Positions 28,795 to 39,034 of a stretch of DNA of 64,000 nucleotides are shown here, in pieces. A program made the translations under genes and the position numbers. Positions within the stretch are counted from its first letter, which is position 1. The number at the start of each line of letters is the position of its first letter. This stretch comes from Prauserella alba (lineage in GTDB: Bacteria > Actinomycetota > Actinomycetes > Mycobacteriales > Pseudonocardiaceae), in contig NZ_JAMTCH010000006.1 of assembly GCF_024171735.1 (NCBI RefSeq), positions 310,001-374,000 of the forward strand. The letters are read 5' to 3'. The notes beneath the pieces are model-generated. The model searched no databases and was not told where the DNA came from. It saw only the letters and a program-made list of their open reading frames with translations.

Positions 28795-29675
28795 ATGGAC
28801 GCGACGCAAAAGCCACGTGTTCGACGACGGAGCACCATCGAACACGTGATGTGGGTGCTGTGCGTACTTGTGTTCCTCGCAATTGCGTACTCTCTGGTGA
28901 CGAATCCACGTTACGAATGGGACGTCGTTGCGGAGTACTTCACCGCCGAAACGGTGATCGACGGCGTGCTGCTGACGATCATGCTGACGTTCGTCACGAT
29001 GTTCCTCGGCACCGTGCTCGGCATCCTCATCGCGGTACTCCGCTCGTCCCCGGTAATGCCCGTGCGAGTCCTCGCGGGTTCCTATATATCGTTCTTCCGA
29101 GGCACCCCGGTACTCGTACAATTGATCTTCTGGTTCAACGTTGCGGCGTTGTACCCCGACATCAGCATCGGAATTCCGTTCACCGACATCGGGAGCGAGG
29201 TTGACGTCAACGCGTTGATGACGCCGATCGTGGCGGCAACCGTCGGACTCACGCTGAACCAAGCGGCATATATGGCGGAGATCGTACGCGGCGGCTTCAA
29301 CTCGGTCCCCAAGGGGCAGCTCGAATCCGCCGATGCGCTCGGCATGAGCGAGTGGACGAAGCTGCGTAAAGTCATCATTCCACAGTCGATGCCGACCGTT
29401 ATTCCCGCGACCGGTAACCAGTTGATCGGTCAGTTCAAGGAGACCTCACTGGTGAGCGTCCTCGGCGTCGCGGACCTGCTGCAAAGCGTTCAGCTCATCT
29501 ATTCGCGTACCTACGAGACGATTCCACTGCTCATTGTGGCTGCGTTGTGGTATCTGCTCATGACGCTCGCCCTCGGATACCCCCAGTCGTTGATCGAGAA
29601 GCACTACTCGAAAGGTACCCGCGCAGGGACGCCGGTGCCACTCGATCCGGCCTTGGCCGGCGCAGAGGAGGGACG

Positions 29676-29679
<4 letters not shown>
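28795..29679 (+). CDS. Amino-acid ABC transporter permease
   Basis: A 294-residue HisM/GlnP-type permease. Hydrophobic segments begin at about residues 17, 57, 95, 140 and 235. [20 protein letters not shown] is the family signature, and the EAA coupling loop reads [20 protein letters not shown]. Only one permease gene is present, so it probably works as a homodimer. Its stop overlaps the ATPase start (ATGA). Confidence 0.92.
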
Positions 29680-30496
<817 letters not shown>

Positions 30497-30500
<4 letters not shown>

Positions 30501-31639
30501 CGACGATGGACGCACAGATCGCCGTCGTCGGGCTCGGCTCGGTCGGCAGCATGGTGTTGTGGCAGGCGAGTCGGCTCTCGTCGTCGGTCGTGGGATTCGA
30601 GGCCGCGGCCCCAGCACATCCGCGCAGCGCGGTCGGCGGCGACACCAGGCTGTTCCGCATGACCTACCGCGACCCACATCCGTACTACCCCCTGCTCACC
30701 GATGCCCACAACCTGTGGCGGGAGCTCGAGAAGGACTCCGGCGATTCGGTCCTCCACCAGCACGGCGGCCTGTCGATCGGCGATACGAACGGGGCCTACA
30801 TTCCCGCACTGTTGAGGTCGATACGTAGGTGCGGGGCCACGCACGAGCTGCTCACCCGCACCCAGGTGGCGGAGCGCTACCCCCAGCACACCTTGTACGA
30901 CGACGACATCGCGGTGTTCGACCCGTACGCCGGCTTTCTCCGTACGGACACCGCTGTTCTCGCGGCGGTACGAACGGCGCAGGACCGTGGTGCGGAGGTT
31001 CTGCGCAACTGCCGGGTGAACTCGATCCGCGAGTTCGGCGACGGCGTCGAACTGTCCGACGGTGAGCGCAGCTGGACGTTCGAGCGGGTCATCATCGCCG
31101 GTGGCGGTTGGAGCGGTGAGCTGCTGCCGAGCAGCCTGCGCCCGCACCTGTATCCGGCGCGGATTTATCTCACCTGGTTCCCGGTGCAAGACCCCGCACA
31201 GTTCACTCCGGACCGATTCCCGATCTTTGTGCGCATCTCCGGCGACCAATCCCTGTACGGCACGCCGTCGCTCGACGGTTCCACGATCAAGGCGACCCTC
31301 GACGGACGATCACAGCCCGCGGACCATGCGTCCACGGTGGACCGCACGCTGACCCACGCCGAAACCGAGGAATCGCGCAGAACCGTCGGCGACTTCTTCT
31401 CGGGCGTCGTACCCGAGATCGTCCGCTCCGACAGCTACCCGGACCTCTACACCACCGACCGTGCTCCGCTGGTAGGGCCGGCGCCGGGAAGCTCGCGAAC
31501 ATTCCTCGCGACCGGCTTCTCCGGGGCGGGCTTCAAAATGGCCGCGGCGTTCGGGCGGGTTGCAGCGGAACAAGCGCTCGACACCGCGCCGCACCCGGAA
31601 GCGGGATTCGCCTCGCCGGACCGTTTCGCGTCGCGCTGA
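30497..31639 (+). CDS. FAD-dependent oxidoreductase of the monomeric sarcosine oxidase/N-methyltryptophan oxidase type
   Basis: A 380-residue flavoprotein with [18 protein letters not shown] (FAD site), an [20 protein letters not shown] segment typical of MSOX/MTOX, and [20 protein letters not shown] at the C-terminus. The cysteine that carries covalent FAD in MSOX (context CMYT) is replaced by Asp here (DLYT), so the flavin is probably non-covalent. GTG 30497 overlaps the ATPase stop, and an ATG at 30506 is also possible. It would oxidise the imported secondary amine or N-methyl amino acid (inference). Confidence 0.85.
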
Positions 31640-31792
31640 TCGACCACGCGTGCCCGCCGGCGCCGGTGCGACAACGCCCCGGCGACCGCGCGGGCACGCC
31701 GTTCAGCGTTTCGGTGCTTCAGCGGTCTGCGGTTCTACGGTTCAGTGCTTCTGCGGCTCCGTGCCTCTGCGGCTCCGTGCTTTTCGGCTCAG

Positions 31793-31824
31793 CGGTTCAG
31801 CGGTTCAGCGGTTCAGCGGTTCAG
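31793..31824. repeat. Four exact tandem copies of CGGTTCAG running into a stop codon
   Basis: The 8-bp unit repeats at 31793, 31801, 31809 and 31817. Looser related units (TGCTTCTGCGGCTCCG) extend the array leftwards to about 31710. The last copy contains the stop codon of the SDR gene. It fills the gap between two convergent genes and is a slippage-prone minisatellite. Confidence 0.85.
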
Positions 31825-32549
31825 AAGGCGGTGTATCCGCCGTCCACGGGAAGTACTGCACCGGTGATGTAGCTCGATTCGGGTGACGCGAGGAAGACGA
31901 CGGAATCGGCGACCTCCTTCGGCGTGGCGAGGCGTTGCAGCGGAATCTGGCTCGCGCGCTCACGCCGGTAGGCCTCCGGGTCGGGCCGGCGCCGGAACGA
32001 CGCTTCGATCGTCGGGGTCGCCGTCAACCCCGGTGCGACGACATTGACCCGGATGTTCCGCGACGCCCATTCGATCGCTGCTCCCTTGGCGAGCATGATG
32101 AGGCCGCCCTTGGCCGCGGAGTACAACGTCTGCCCGGGTGTGGCGACTGTTCCCAGCCGCGAACCCACGCATACGAAGGACCCTCCGGCGTCGGGCATCA
32201 CAGGCGCGAAATGCTTCATCATCAAGAACGCGCTCAGCAGATTGCTGTCGAGCACGTTCTTCGCCTCGGCATGGGTCGTCTCCGTGAGCGGGCCGCCGGA
32301 TTGCAGCCCGTGATTGAGAACGACGACGTCGACCCCGCCCATTGCTTCGGCAGCTCGGTGGGCGAGGTCATCGACGAACGACTCGTCGTTGAGGTCGCCC
32401 GGCACGTACCCGTCTGCGGGGTGGTCGACATCTTCCCGTCGACCGGTCAGGAACAGACGCGCCCCCTCGGAGCGGCAGCGTTCGGTGATCGCTTCCCCGA
32501 TTCCGCTACTCGCCCCGGTGACCACGATCCTGAGATTGTCGAGTCTCAT
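31821..32549 (-). CDS. Short-chain dehydrogenase/reductase
   Basis: A 242-residue classical SDR with cofactor motif VTGASSGIGEAI, NHG in place of NNAG, catalytic serine in CVGSRLG, YSAAK with the Tyr and Lys, and the C-terminal ITGAVLPVDGGYTAF. The cofactor-specificity loop LTGRRED suggests NADP(H). It is the last gene of the leftward HAD2-DSD1-SDR operon and would oxidise or reduce a hydroxyl/keto group of the pathway intermediate. The stop codon lies inside a tandem repeat. Confidence 0.88.
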   Translation of the reverse strand: MRLDNLRIVVTGASSGIGEAITERCRSEGARLFLTGRREDVDHPADGYVPGDLNDESFVDDLAHRAAEAMGGVDVVVLNHGLQSGGPLTETTHAEAKNVLDSNLLSAFLMMKHFAPVMPDAGGSFVCVGSRLGTVATPGQTLYSAAKGGLIMLAKGAAIEWASRNIRVNVVAPGLTATPTIEASFRRRPDPEAYRRERASQIPLQRLATPKEVADSVVFLASPESSYITGAVLPVDGGYTAF

Positions 32550-32606
32550 GCTGAACCCTCCTTCGCCTTGTTCCGCGCCACCGCCACCGAACGCACACCG
32601 GTACGC

Positions 32607-33710
32607 TCAGTTCAGGAAGCCGCGGGCATCGACCGGCCACCGCTGCAGTGTTGCGCCCTCGCTGTCGGTGACGATGAACTCCTCGAAGTTGGTGACCACC
32701 GGACATACGTGGTTGGGCACCACCGGCACGACCTTGCCGGTCTCGGGCTGCGCAGCGTCGGGTGGCAGGGCCACGAACCCGTGGTATTCGTTGAGTTTGG
32801 CCAGGACGGCGCCGGTCCCGGCGACGCGGCCGTACCCCTTGTCGCGGTTGCCCTCCCGTCCCAGCGCCTTGGTACCCGCATCGATGATCGCCTGATCGGG
32901 AACCCAGTTGCTCACGACGGTGGCAGCGACGAAGAGCGCCACCTGCTCCTCGGCGCACGCGCCGATCCGCGTGTTGTCGAGGTCGCAGAAGACGTACTCG
33001 CCGGGGCGGACCTCGGTGATCGGATCGCCGGTCGAGAACTCGACCGTCGGCGTCGACCCCGCGCTGACCACCTCGACGTCGAGGCCGGTCCGCGCGAGCG
33101 AGCGAACCGCCTCCGACAGCGCATTCCGCTGGTCGGCCGCCGCGCTCTCCCTGGCGTCCCGGGACGAGCCGTGGCCCGGGTACGTGAAGACTCCCACCGG
33201 CACCAGTCCGCGGTCCCGGGCGACGACCGCCACCTCGCCTGCGGCCTCGGGCGGCGTGCCGGACCGTCGCGCACCGCAGTCGACCTCGACCACGAGCTGC
33301 AGCCGTTCCGGTTCGTCGCCCATGGCGTCGGCCAACGCCTCGACGGCCGCGACGTTGTCGACACCGACGCGCAGTCGGGTGCTCTCGGCGAGTCGGCGGA
33401 TACGGTCCCGCTTGGTACCGGCGGGCCACACCGGATACGCAATGAAGATGTCGTCGAACCCTGCCCTGGCGAATACCTCTGCCTCACCCACGTTTCCCGC
33501 GGTGATCCCGGAGGCGCCTGCCTCGATCTGCCGTCTCCCGATCTCCACGCATTTGTGGGTCTTCACGTGCGGGCGGAGGCCGAGGCCGCGCTGGGAGGCG
33601 AACTCCTGCATCCGGTCGATGTTGTCCTGGACGACGTCGGCCAGCACGATCGGGACCGGTGTGTCGACGCGCTCGACGACCGCGTCGAGCGCTCGCTGCA
33701 GCCTATGCAC
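32607..33710 (-). CDS. DSD1/D-threonine aldolase-like PLP enzyme (fold type III)
   Basis: A 367-residue alanine-racemase-fold enzyme. The PLP lysine is in LRPHVKTHKCVEIG, and AGNVGEAEVFARAGF and VVSAGSTPTVEF line the cofactor. The C-terminal VPNHVCPVVTNF supplies the His and Cys that bind zinc in D-serine dehydratase. The family acts on D-3-hydroxy amino acids by dehydration or retro-aldol cleavage. It sits between the HAD and SDR genes in an operon, suggesting a hydroxy-amino-acid intermediate. The exact substrate is unknown. Confidence 0.86.
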   Translation of the reverse strand: MHRLQRALDAVVERVDTPVPIVLADVVQDNIDRMQEFASQRGLGLRPHVKTHKCVEIGRRQIEAGASGITAGNVGEAEVFARAGFDDIFIAYPVWPAGTKRDRIRRLAESTRLRVGVDNVAAVEALADAMGDEPERLQLVVEVDCGARRSGTPPEAAGEVAVVARDRGLVPVGVFTYPGHGSSRDARESAAADQRNALSEAVRSLARTGLDVEVVSAGSTPTVEFSTGDPITEVRPGEYVFCDLDNTRIGACAEEQVALFVAATVVSNWVPDQAIIDAGTKALGREGNRDKGYGRVAGTGAVLAKLNEYHGFVALPPDAAQPETGKVVPVVPNHVCPVVTNFEEFIVTDSEGATLQRWPVDARGFLN

Positions 33711-33743
33711 ATCGCATCCTACGGCCGGGAGTTCGGCATGGGG

Positions 33744-34412
33744 TCAACACCGCGGACTGGCGAGCAGATCAGGCAGGTCGGCGATGTCGTCGATCCGTTC
33801 GTAGCCGAGCCACGGCTGGGCCGGCTCACGACCCCGGTCCAGGTACACCTTGTTCGTGATGCCGATGTCGTCGGCGGGGCGGAGGTCGTACTTCGGACTC
33901 GACGAGACGTGCACGATCTCGTCGGGCGCCACCCCTAGCCGGTCCAGCATGTAGTCGAACGCGCCGAGTCGGGGTTTGTAGACGCCCATCTGCTCGGCAG
34001 TGATCACCACGTCGAACGGCGCGCCGAGGTTCTCCACGAGTCGCGGCGCATGCGCATCGTCCGTGTTGGACACGATGACGAGCGAATGGCTTTGTGCCAG
34101 GCGGTTGAGCGCCTCGGTGACGCCGGGGTACGGACGCCACGTCGGAATCTCGTCGTACACCGCCTTGGCGTCGTGCTCGTCGCACTCCACGCCGAACCGC
34201 CGTGCCGTACGCTCCAACGCACTGCCCACGACGTACTGGAACGACTTCCACTCGCCCATGCACTCGTCGATCCGGTAGGCGTTGCCGACTCGAAGGAATT
34301 CCGGGGCGACGTCGGCTGGCAACCGGTCGCCGAGCACCCGCCGAATCACGTCGTTGATACGGAAATCGATCAGGGTGCCGTTCATGTCGAAGGACACAAA
34401 CTTCGGTTCCAC
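33744..34412 (-). CDS. HAD-superfamily hydrolase, L-2-haloacid dehalogenase-like (copy 2)
   Basis: A 222-residue paralog of the protein at 26293-26964. Nucleophile Asp9 is in VSFDMNGTLIDF, motif II is LVIVSNTDDAH, the lysine is in VYKPRLGAFDYML and motif IV is SSSPKYDLRPADDIGI. As in copy 1, the Asn of true haloacid dehalogenases is missing. GTG 34412 has GGGAG 5 nt upstream and is preferred to the TTG at 34424. The operator-like TGTCGACAAT lies 33 bp before it, tying this operon to the GntR protein at 27116. The 343 bp from 34413 to 34755 hold no other supportable gene. Confidence 0.84.
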   Translation of the reverse strand: MEPKFVSFDMNGTLIDFRINDVIRRVLGDRLPADVAPEFLRVGNAYRIDECMGEWKSFQYVVGSALERTARRFGVECDEHDAKAVYDEIPTWRPYPGVTEALNRLAQSHSLVIVSNTDDAHAPRLVENLGAPFDVVITAEQMGVYKPRLGAFDYMLDRLGVAPDEIVHVSSSPKYDLRPADDIGITNKVYLDRGREPAQPWLGYERIDDIADLPDLLASPRC

Positions 34413-34443
34413 GCCCACTCCCAACCACGCTGTCGAATGGCGA

Positions 34444-34454
34444 CTGTCGACAAT
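34444..34454. promoter_or_regulatory. Operator-like CTGTCGACAAT upstream of HAD copy 2
   Basis: It shares TGTCGACAAT with the palindrome at 27030-27040 and lies at a similar place relative to the paralogous HAD gene. It is the probable second binding site of the GntR protein encoded at 27116. Confidence 0.55.
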
Positions 34455-34755
34455 CTACGAGCAGCGCGAGTTGCCTGTCAATGCGCCTGCACCGAAGCGA
34501 GTCGCGACGTCCGGTTCCGCGAGGACGCGCCCGTGATGGCGTCAGCCGAGTCCTTGCCGCCCACGGAGCTGATCAACGGAGCCGGTCGACGACTCCGGGG
34601 CAGCGCCGTGCCGGCGGACCGCGAGAGATCGACTCGTGACCGCCTCCCCCCCCCCTCGACTGGAGTCCGGAACGACGGTGCGACAGCCGACGGCGCCGGC
34701 TCGGGCCATCCCCGCGGGACTTGTGCGCACGCCACGGGCCACCTAATGTACAGGT

Positions 34756-35481
34756 ATGAACAGGACTGATCAGGATCGTCCGACGAGATTCAGCAAGCGG
34801 GACCGGCTGGTGCACGAACTCGCCCGGCAGATCCATGCGGGGGTGCTGACCCGTGGCCAGCAGCTGCCCGCGGAGCACGAACTCGCGGAGCGGTTCGAGG
34901 TCAGCCGCGGAACGGTGCGCAGCGCACTGTCCGAACTCCAGCGCCGCGAACTCATCGCCACCCAGACAGGGGTCGGGTCCTTCGTGACGTTCGACGGCGT
35001 CCAGCTGGACCAGGCCGTCGGCTGGGCGACCGCGCTCACGCGGTCGGGTTTCGACATCCGGGCGGAACTGCTCGACATCGAGAAAGCGACCGACCCCGAG
35101 TTGAGTGCCCGTTTCGGGGTCGAGGACTTCATCGCGGTCCGCCGACTGCGACGCGATCGGGCCGCGGGCCCGGTGTCCTACGAGGTGGCGCTGGTCCCCG
35201 CCATCGGCACGCTCGCCGAGCTGCCGCGGCGCGGGCTCGTCGACGACTCCCTCACCGCGACCCTCACCGCGGCGGGACTGTCTCCAGCACGCGGGGAACA
35301 GTGGATCGGCACCGAGTCACTGACCGCGCACACGGCCGAACTGCTCGAGCGACGCGAGGGCGAGCTGTTCCTCCGTGCGGCGCGGACCAGCACCGACTCC
35401 GCAGGCGGACTCGTCGAGCACGTCATCAGTCTGCTCGACCCGGCTCGTTTCCAGTTCCACCTGACGTTCGGCACCGCATGA
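34756..35481 (+). CDS. GntR-family (HutC/UbiC type) transcriptional regulator
   Basis: A 241-residue HutC-type regulator: winged helix (QQLPAEHELAERFEVSRGTV, RSALSELQRRELI) and a C-terminal UTRA effector domain from about residue 75 (FDIRAELLDIEKA, RRLRRDRAAGPVSYEVALVP). TGTACA lies 4 nt before the ATG and may be an autoregulatory site or promoter part. The stop overlaps the glycohydrolase start (ATGA). It is analogous to YegW, the GntR regulator of E. coli yegTUV. Confidence 0.88.
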   Translation: MNRTDQDRPTRFSKRDRLVHELARQIHAGVLTRGQQLPAEHELAERFEVSRGTVRSALSELQRRELIATQTGVGSFVTFDGVQLDQAVGWATALTRSGFDIRAELLDIEKATDPELSARFGVEDFIAVRRLRRDRAAGPVSYEVALVPAIGTLAELPRRGLVDDSLTATLTAAGLSPARGEQWIGTESLTAHTAELLERREGELFLRAARTSTDSAGGLVEHVISLLDPARFQFHLTFGTA

Positions 35482-36479
35482 TCGGCGGCGACGTCCGTGA
35501 CCGCGCAGTCGGTGCCTTCGAAGGTCTCGCACTCGGTGACGCACTCGGCATGCCGACCCAGTCGATGTCGCGCGAGTCCATCGCGACCCACTACGGACGA
35601 GTCGAAGGGCTGCTCGACGCCGTCGAACACCAGCCCATCTCCCCCGGTCTGCCCGCAGGCACGGTCACCGACGACACCGAGCAGGCGGTCCTGGTCGCAC
35701 GACTTCTCGTCGAGGGTCGTGGCCGGATAGAGCCGCGCACGTTCGCCCGGGCGTTGCTCGACTGGGAAGCGGACATGATCCGCCGAAACCTCGCAGACCT
35801 GCTCGGACCGTCGACGAAGCGGGCACTCGAACTGCTGGAGTCCGGTGTTTCTCCGGAAGAGACGGGCCGGACGGGTACGACCAACGGTGCGGCGATGCGG
35901 ATCACGCCGGTCGCCATCGCCACGAAACCCGACCTCGATCGGCTCTTGGTCGCGGTCGCCGACGCGAGCAGGCTGACGCACAACACCAGCCTCGGCATCT
36001 CGGCGGCCGCGGCCGTCGCTGCCGCGGTCTCGGCCGGGATCGACGGCGCGGACCTCGGCTCGGCGATGAACCACGCGGAACGCGCGGCCGCCGAGGGGGC
36101 TTCCCGGGCGCCGTGGGCGGCAGGCGGCGAGATCGCACCACGGATCCGGTGGGCCCGCGCGTGGGTGCGGGAACTGGACACTGCGGCACTCCCGTCGGCG
36201 ATCGCGGAGGTGATCGGCACGTCGGTGGCCGCGCAGGAGTCGGTCGTGGCCGCGTTCGCGCTCGCCGAGGCCCTGGGTGACCGGCCACTGGATGCCTTGA
36301 CGCTGGCTGCCGGACTCGGTGGGGACACCGACACGGTGGCCGCCATCTGCGGAGCGATCCTCGGTGCCCGGCACGGAGCCTCGGGACTGCCCGCCGATCT
36401 CACCGCCGACGTGCGGAAGGTCAACGATCTCGACCTCGGCGGTGTCGTCGAGGGACTTCTCGAACTGCGCAACAGCTGA
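35478..36479 (+). CDS. ADP-ribosylglycohydrolase family protein
   Basis: A 333-residue DraG/ARH-fold hydrolase. GLALGDALGMPTQ, VTDDTEQAVLVARLL and LGGDTDTVAAICGAILGA provide the Asp/Thr ligands of the two magnesium ions. The family cleaves N-glycosidic bonds of ADP-ribose adducts or nucleosides. With a sugar kinase and a nucleobase-type permease beside it, hydrolysis of an imported nucleoside-like compound is more likely than protein de-ADP-ribosylation (inference). It corresponds to YegU. Confidence 0.88.
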   Translation: MIGGDVRDRAVGAFEGLALGDALGMPTQSMSRESIATHYGRVEGLLDAVEHQPISPGLPAGTVTDDTEQAVLVARLLVEGRGRIEPRTFARALLDWEADMIRRNLADLLGPSTKRALELLESGVSPEETGRTGTTNGAAMRITPVAIATKPDLDRLLVAVADASRLTHNTSLGISAAAAVAAAVSAGIDGADLGSAMNHAERAAAEGASRAPWAAGGEIAPRIRWARAWVRELDTAALPSAIAEVIGTSVAAQESVVAAFALAEALGDRPLDALTLAAGLGGDTDTVAAICGAILGARHGASGLPADLTADVRKVNDLDLGGVVEGLLELRNS

Positions 36480-36502
36480 GCGCACACAGCAAGGAGGCTG
36501 CC

Positions 36503-37972
36503 GTGAGCACTGCGACCGACACCGGTGTCGACGAGCCCGGTGAGGGTGTCCTCGAGACGCGGGGAATCGAGCCCGTTCCCGAGGGCGAACGCACCGGTCA
36601 TCCGATGCAGTTGTTCTGGGTCTGGTTCGCCGCGAACATCTCGATCCTGGGGTTGCCACTCGGGGCGACGCTGGTGGCGATTCAGCATCTCGCGTTCTGG
36701 CAGGCCGTTCTCGTGGCGATTCTCGGGGCGGTCGGTTCGTTCGCGATCGTCGGTGTCATCTCGATCGCCGGTCGAAGGGGCGGTGCGCCGGGATTGACGT
36801 TGTCGCGCGCGGTGTTCGGTGTCCGGGGCAACGCCGGGCCGACGCTGGTGTCGTTGATCTCGCGGCTCGGCTGGGAGACGGTGAACACGACGACGGCGGC
36901 GTTCGCGCTGTTGTCGTTGTGCGCCATCGTGTTCGGCACGGACGCAGGCGCGAAGAGCGCGCCGGCGTTGACTCTCGTGTGCATCGGGGTGTTCGTCCTG
37001 GCCACAGTGGTCGTGTCAGGTCTGGGCCACCGGGTGCTCGTCGCGGTGCAGCGGTGGTCGACGTGGATCTTCGGTGCGTTGAACGTCGTCGTGGCCGTGA
37101 ACCTCATCGCCACAGTGGACTGGGCCGCGGTCGGTGCAGCGCAGCCCGCGTCCGTCGGCGCGATGATCGCCGGTGTCGGGACCATCGCGGCGGGCACGGG
37201 TATCGGCTGGGCGAACGCCTCGGCGGACATGTCGCGTTACCAGCGGCCGTCGGTGCGCGCGGGGTCGCTCGTGGCGTCCGCGGCTGCGGGGGCGGGAATT
37301 CCGCTGGTACTGCTGATCTCGTTGGGCAGTCTGCTGTCCGCGGGCGATCCCACGTTGGCCGAGGCGGGCGATCCGGTGGCCGCGATCCGCGACATGCTGC
37401 CGCCGTGGATGGCCGTTCCGTATCTGATCGCCGCGTTCGGCGGGCTGTTGTTGTCGAACCACCTGTCGGTGTACTCGGCGGGGTTGACCACGTTGACGTT
37501 GGGCATCCGCACGAAGCGGGTGTATGCGGTGGTTCTCGACGTGGTCGTGACAACGCTCGGTGCGATCTACTTCATGTTGATCGCCGACAGCTTCTACACG
37601 CCGTTCATCGCGTTCATCAACCTGCTGGCGATTCCGACGACGGCCTGGGTCGGCGTGTTCCTGGTCGACATGCTGCGGCGCACCCGGTACGACGCGACCG
37701 GGTTGATGGATCTGAGCCGGTCGAGTTCGTATTGGTACCGCGGTGGTGTCGAGCCGCGCGCTCTCGGCGCGTGGGCGGTGGCGATCGTGGTCGGTTACCA
37801 GTTCATCGTCGCGGGCCCGGCGGGCGATATGTGGTTCAGCGGTGTGTGGGCCGACAGTTGGCTGGGACGTAACGGTTTGGGTTGGATCATCGCGTTCGTC
37901 GTGGCCGGTGGGTTGTATGCCGCCTTCGGCGGTCCCCGCTCGCACGCGCGGGAGCAGGAGCGCGCGCAGTGA
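36503..37972 (+). CDS. NCS1-family nucleobase/nucleoside permease
   Basis: A 489-residue permease with 12 predicted spans. FWVWFAANISILGLPLGATL and SRAVFGVRGNAGPTLVSLIS are the NCS1 signatures (cytosine, allantoin and hydantoin transporters), and GTGIGWANASADMSRYQRP is the mid-helix substrate region. GTG 36503 has AAGGAGG upstream. The end overlaps the PfkB start (GTGA). It takes the place that the MFS protein YegT has in E. coli. Confidence 0.9.
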   Translation: MSTATDTGVDEPGEGVLETRGIEPVPEGERTGHPMQLFWVWFAANISILGLPLGATLVAIQHLAFWQAVLVAILGAVGSFAIVGVISIAGRRGGAPGLTLSRAVFGVRGNAGPTLVSLISRLGWETVNTTTAAFALLSLCAIVFGTDAGAKSAPALTLVCIGVFVLATVVVSGLGHRVLVAVQRWSTWIFGALNVVVAVNLIATVDWAAVGAAQPASVGAMIAGVGTIAAGTGIGWANASADMSRYQRPSVRAGSLVASAAAGAGIPLVLLISLGSLLSAGDPTLAEAGDPVAAIRDMLPPWMAVPYLIAAFGGLLLSNHLSVYSAGLTTLTLGIRTKRVYAVVLDVVVTTLGAIYFMLIADSFYTPFIAFINLLAIPTTAWVGVFLVDMLRRTRYDATGLMDLSRSSSYWYRGGVEPRALGAWAVAIVVGYQFIVAGPAGDMWFSGVWADSWLGRNGLGWIIAFVVAGGLYAAFGGPRSHAREQERAQ

Positions 37973-38889
37973 CGGGCCGGTTGGTGCACACCGGCCAGGT
38001 CATCCTGGACCTGGTGATGCGAGTGGACTCGTTGCCCGATCCGGGTGGTGACGTGTTGGCCTCGGAGACGGCGTTGTTGCCGGGCGGCGGTTTCAATGTG
38101 ATGGCCGCCGCGGCCAGGTCGGGAGCGCAGGTCGTGTACGCCGGTGCGCACGGCGCCGGGCAGTTCGGCGACCGCGTGCGGACGTCGTTGCACGAAGAGG
38201 GCGTCACCGTGGCGTGCCCGCCGAGCGACGAGAGCGACACCGGCGTGTGTGTCGCACTCGTCGACGACACGGGTGAGCGCACCTTCGTGACGGGCAGCGG
38301 CGCAGAAGCCGGGTTGACGGCAGAGCGGCTGGCCGACGTCGAGGCGGGCGCGGGTGATGTGGTGTACGTGAGCGGGTACAGCCTGCTCCACGGCCCCAAC
38401 AGGAGGGCGCTGGAGGCATGGTTGCCGTCCGTGACGGGTGCGGCGGTGCTGTTGGATCCCGGTCCCCTGGCGTCCCGGATTCCGCGGGAGGTCCTCGATT
38501 CGACGCTGTCGCGGGTGGACATTCTCAGTACGAACGCCCGCGAGGCGCGCGGCTTGGCCGGCACCGATGAGCTGGGCGAGGCTGCGGCTGTCCTCATCGA
38601 CCGGCTGCGTCCGTCGTCGGCAGTCGTGGTGCGCGACGGAGCGGGGGGCTGCCTGGTGGCGACGGGAGGATCGGTCGAGCGGGTCGACGGTTTCCCGGTA
38701 TCGCCGGTCGATACGAACGGAGCGGGCGACGCCCATTGCGGCGTGCTGGCGGCCATGTTGCTCGACGGGGCGACACTCCGGGAAGCGGCGCGGCGGGCCA
38801 ATGCGGCAGCAGCGTTGTCGGTGCTTCGCTCGGGCCCGGCGACGGCACCGACCGCAGCCGAGCTCGACGCGTTCCTCCCCGCCGGGTGA
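37969..38889 (+). CDS. PfkB-family carbohydrate kinase
   Basis: A 306-residue ribokinase-type kinase. LPGGGFNVMAAAARSGAQV is the N-terminal signature, DTNGAGDAHCGVL carries the catalytic aspartate and anion hole, and the lid strand segment is LDLVMRVDSLPDPGGD. It would phosphorylate the sugar released by the glycohydrolase upstream, as proposed for YegV. Last gene of the operon. The 145 bp that follow hold no gene. Confidence 0.9.
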   Translation: MTGRLVHTGQVILDLVMRVDSLPDPGGDVLASETALLPGGGFNVMAAAARSGAQVVYAGAHGAGQFGDRVRTSLHEEGVTVACPPSDESDTGVCVALVDDTGERTFVTGSGAEAGLTAERLADVEAGAGDVVYVSGYSLLHGPNRRALEAWLPSVTGAAVLLDPGPLASRIPREVLDSTLSRVDILSTNAREARGLAGTDELGEAAAVLIDRLRPSSAVVVRDGAGGCLVATGGSVERVDGFPVSPVDTNGAGDAHCGVLAAMLLDGATLREAARRANAAAALSVLRSGPATAPTAAELDAFLPAG

Positions 38890-39034
38890 GAACCTCGGAG
38901 GACGGTGTGTTCAGAACGGTGGTGGTTCGCTTGTACGCGATACCCCGGTGGGAACAAACGCATCCTGCGGAAAGGTTCACACGCATAGCCGGACAGCGTC
39001 CAGGCGCGGGTCAACGATGTTCGATCAGGCGCAG

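Noticed and set aside
34645-34653. Run of nine C as a phase-variation tract
   Set aside because: It lies in an intergenic region about 100 bp before a GntR gene, outside any reading frame or recognisable promoter spacing.
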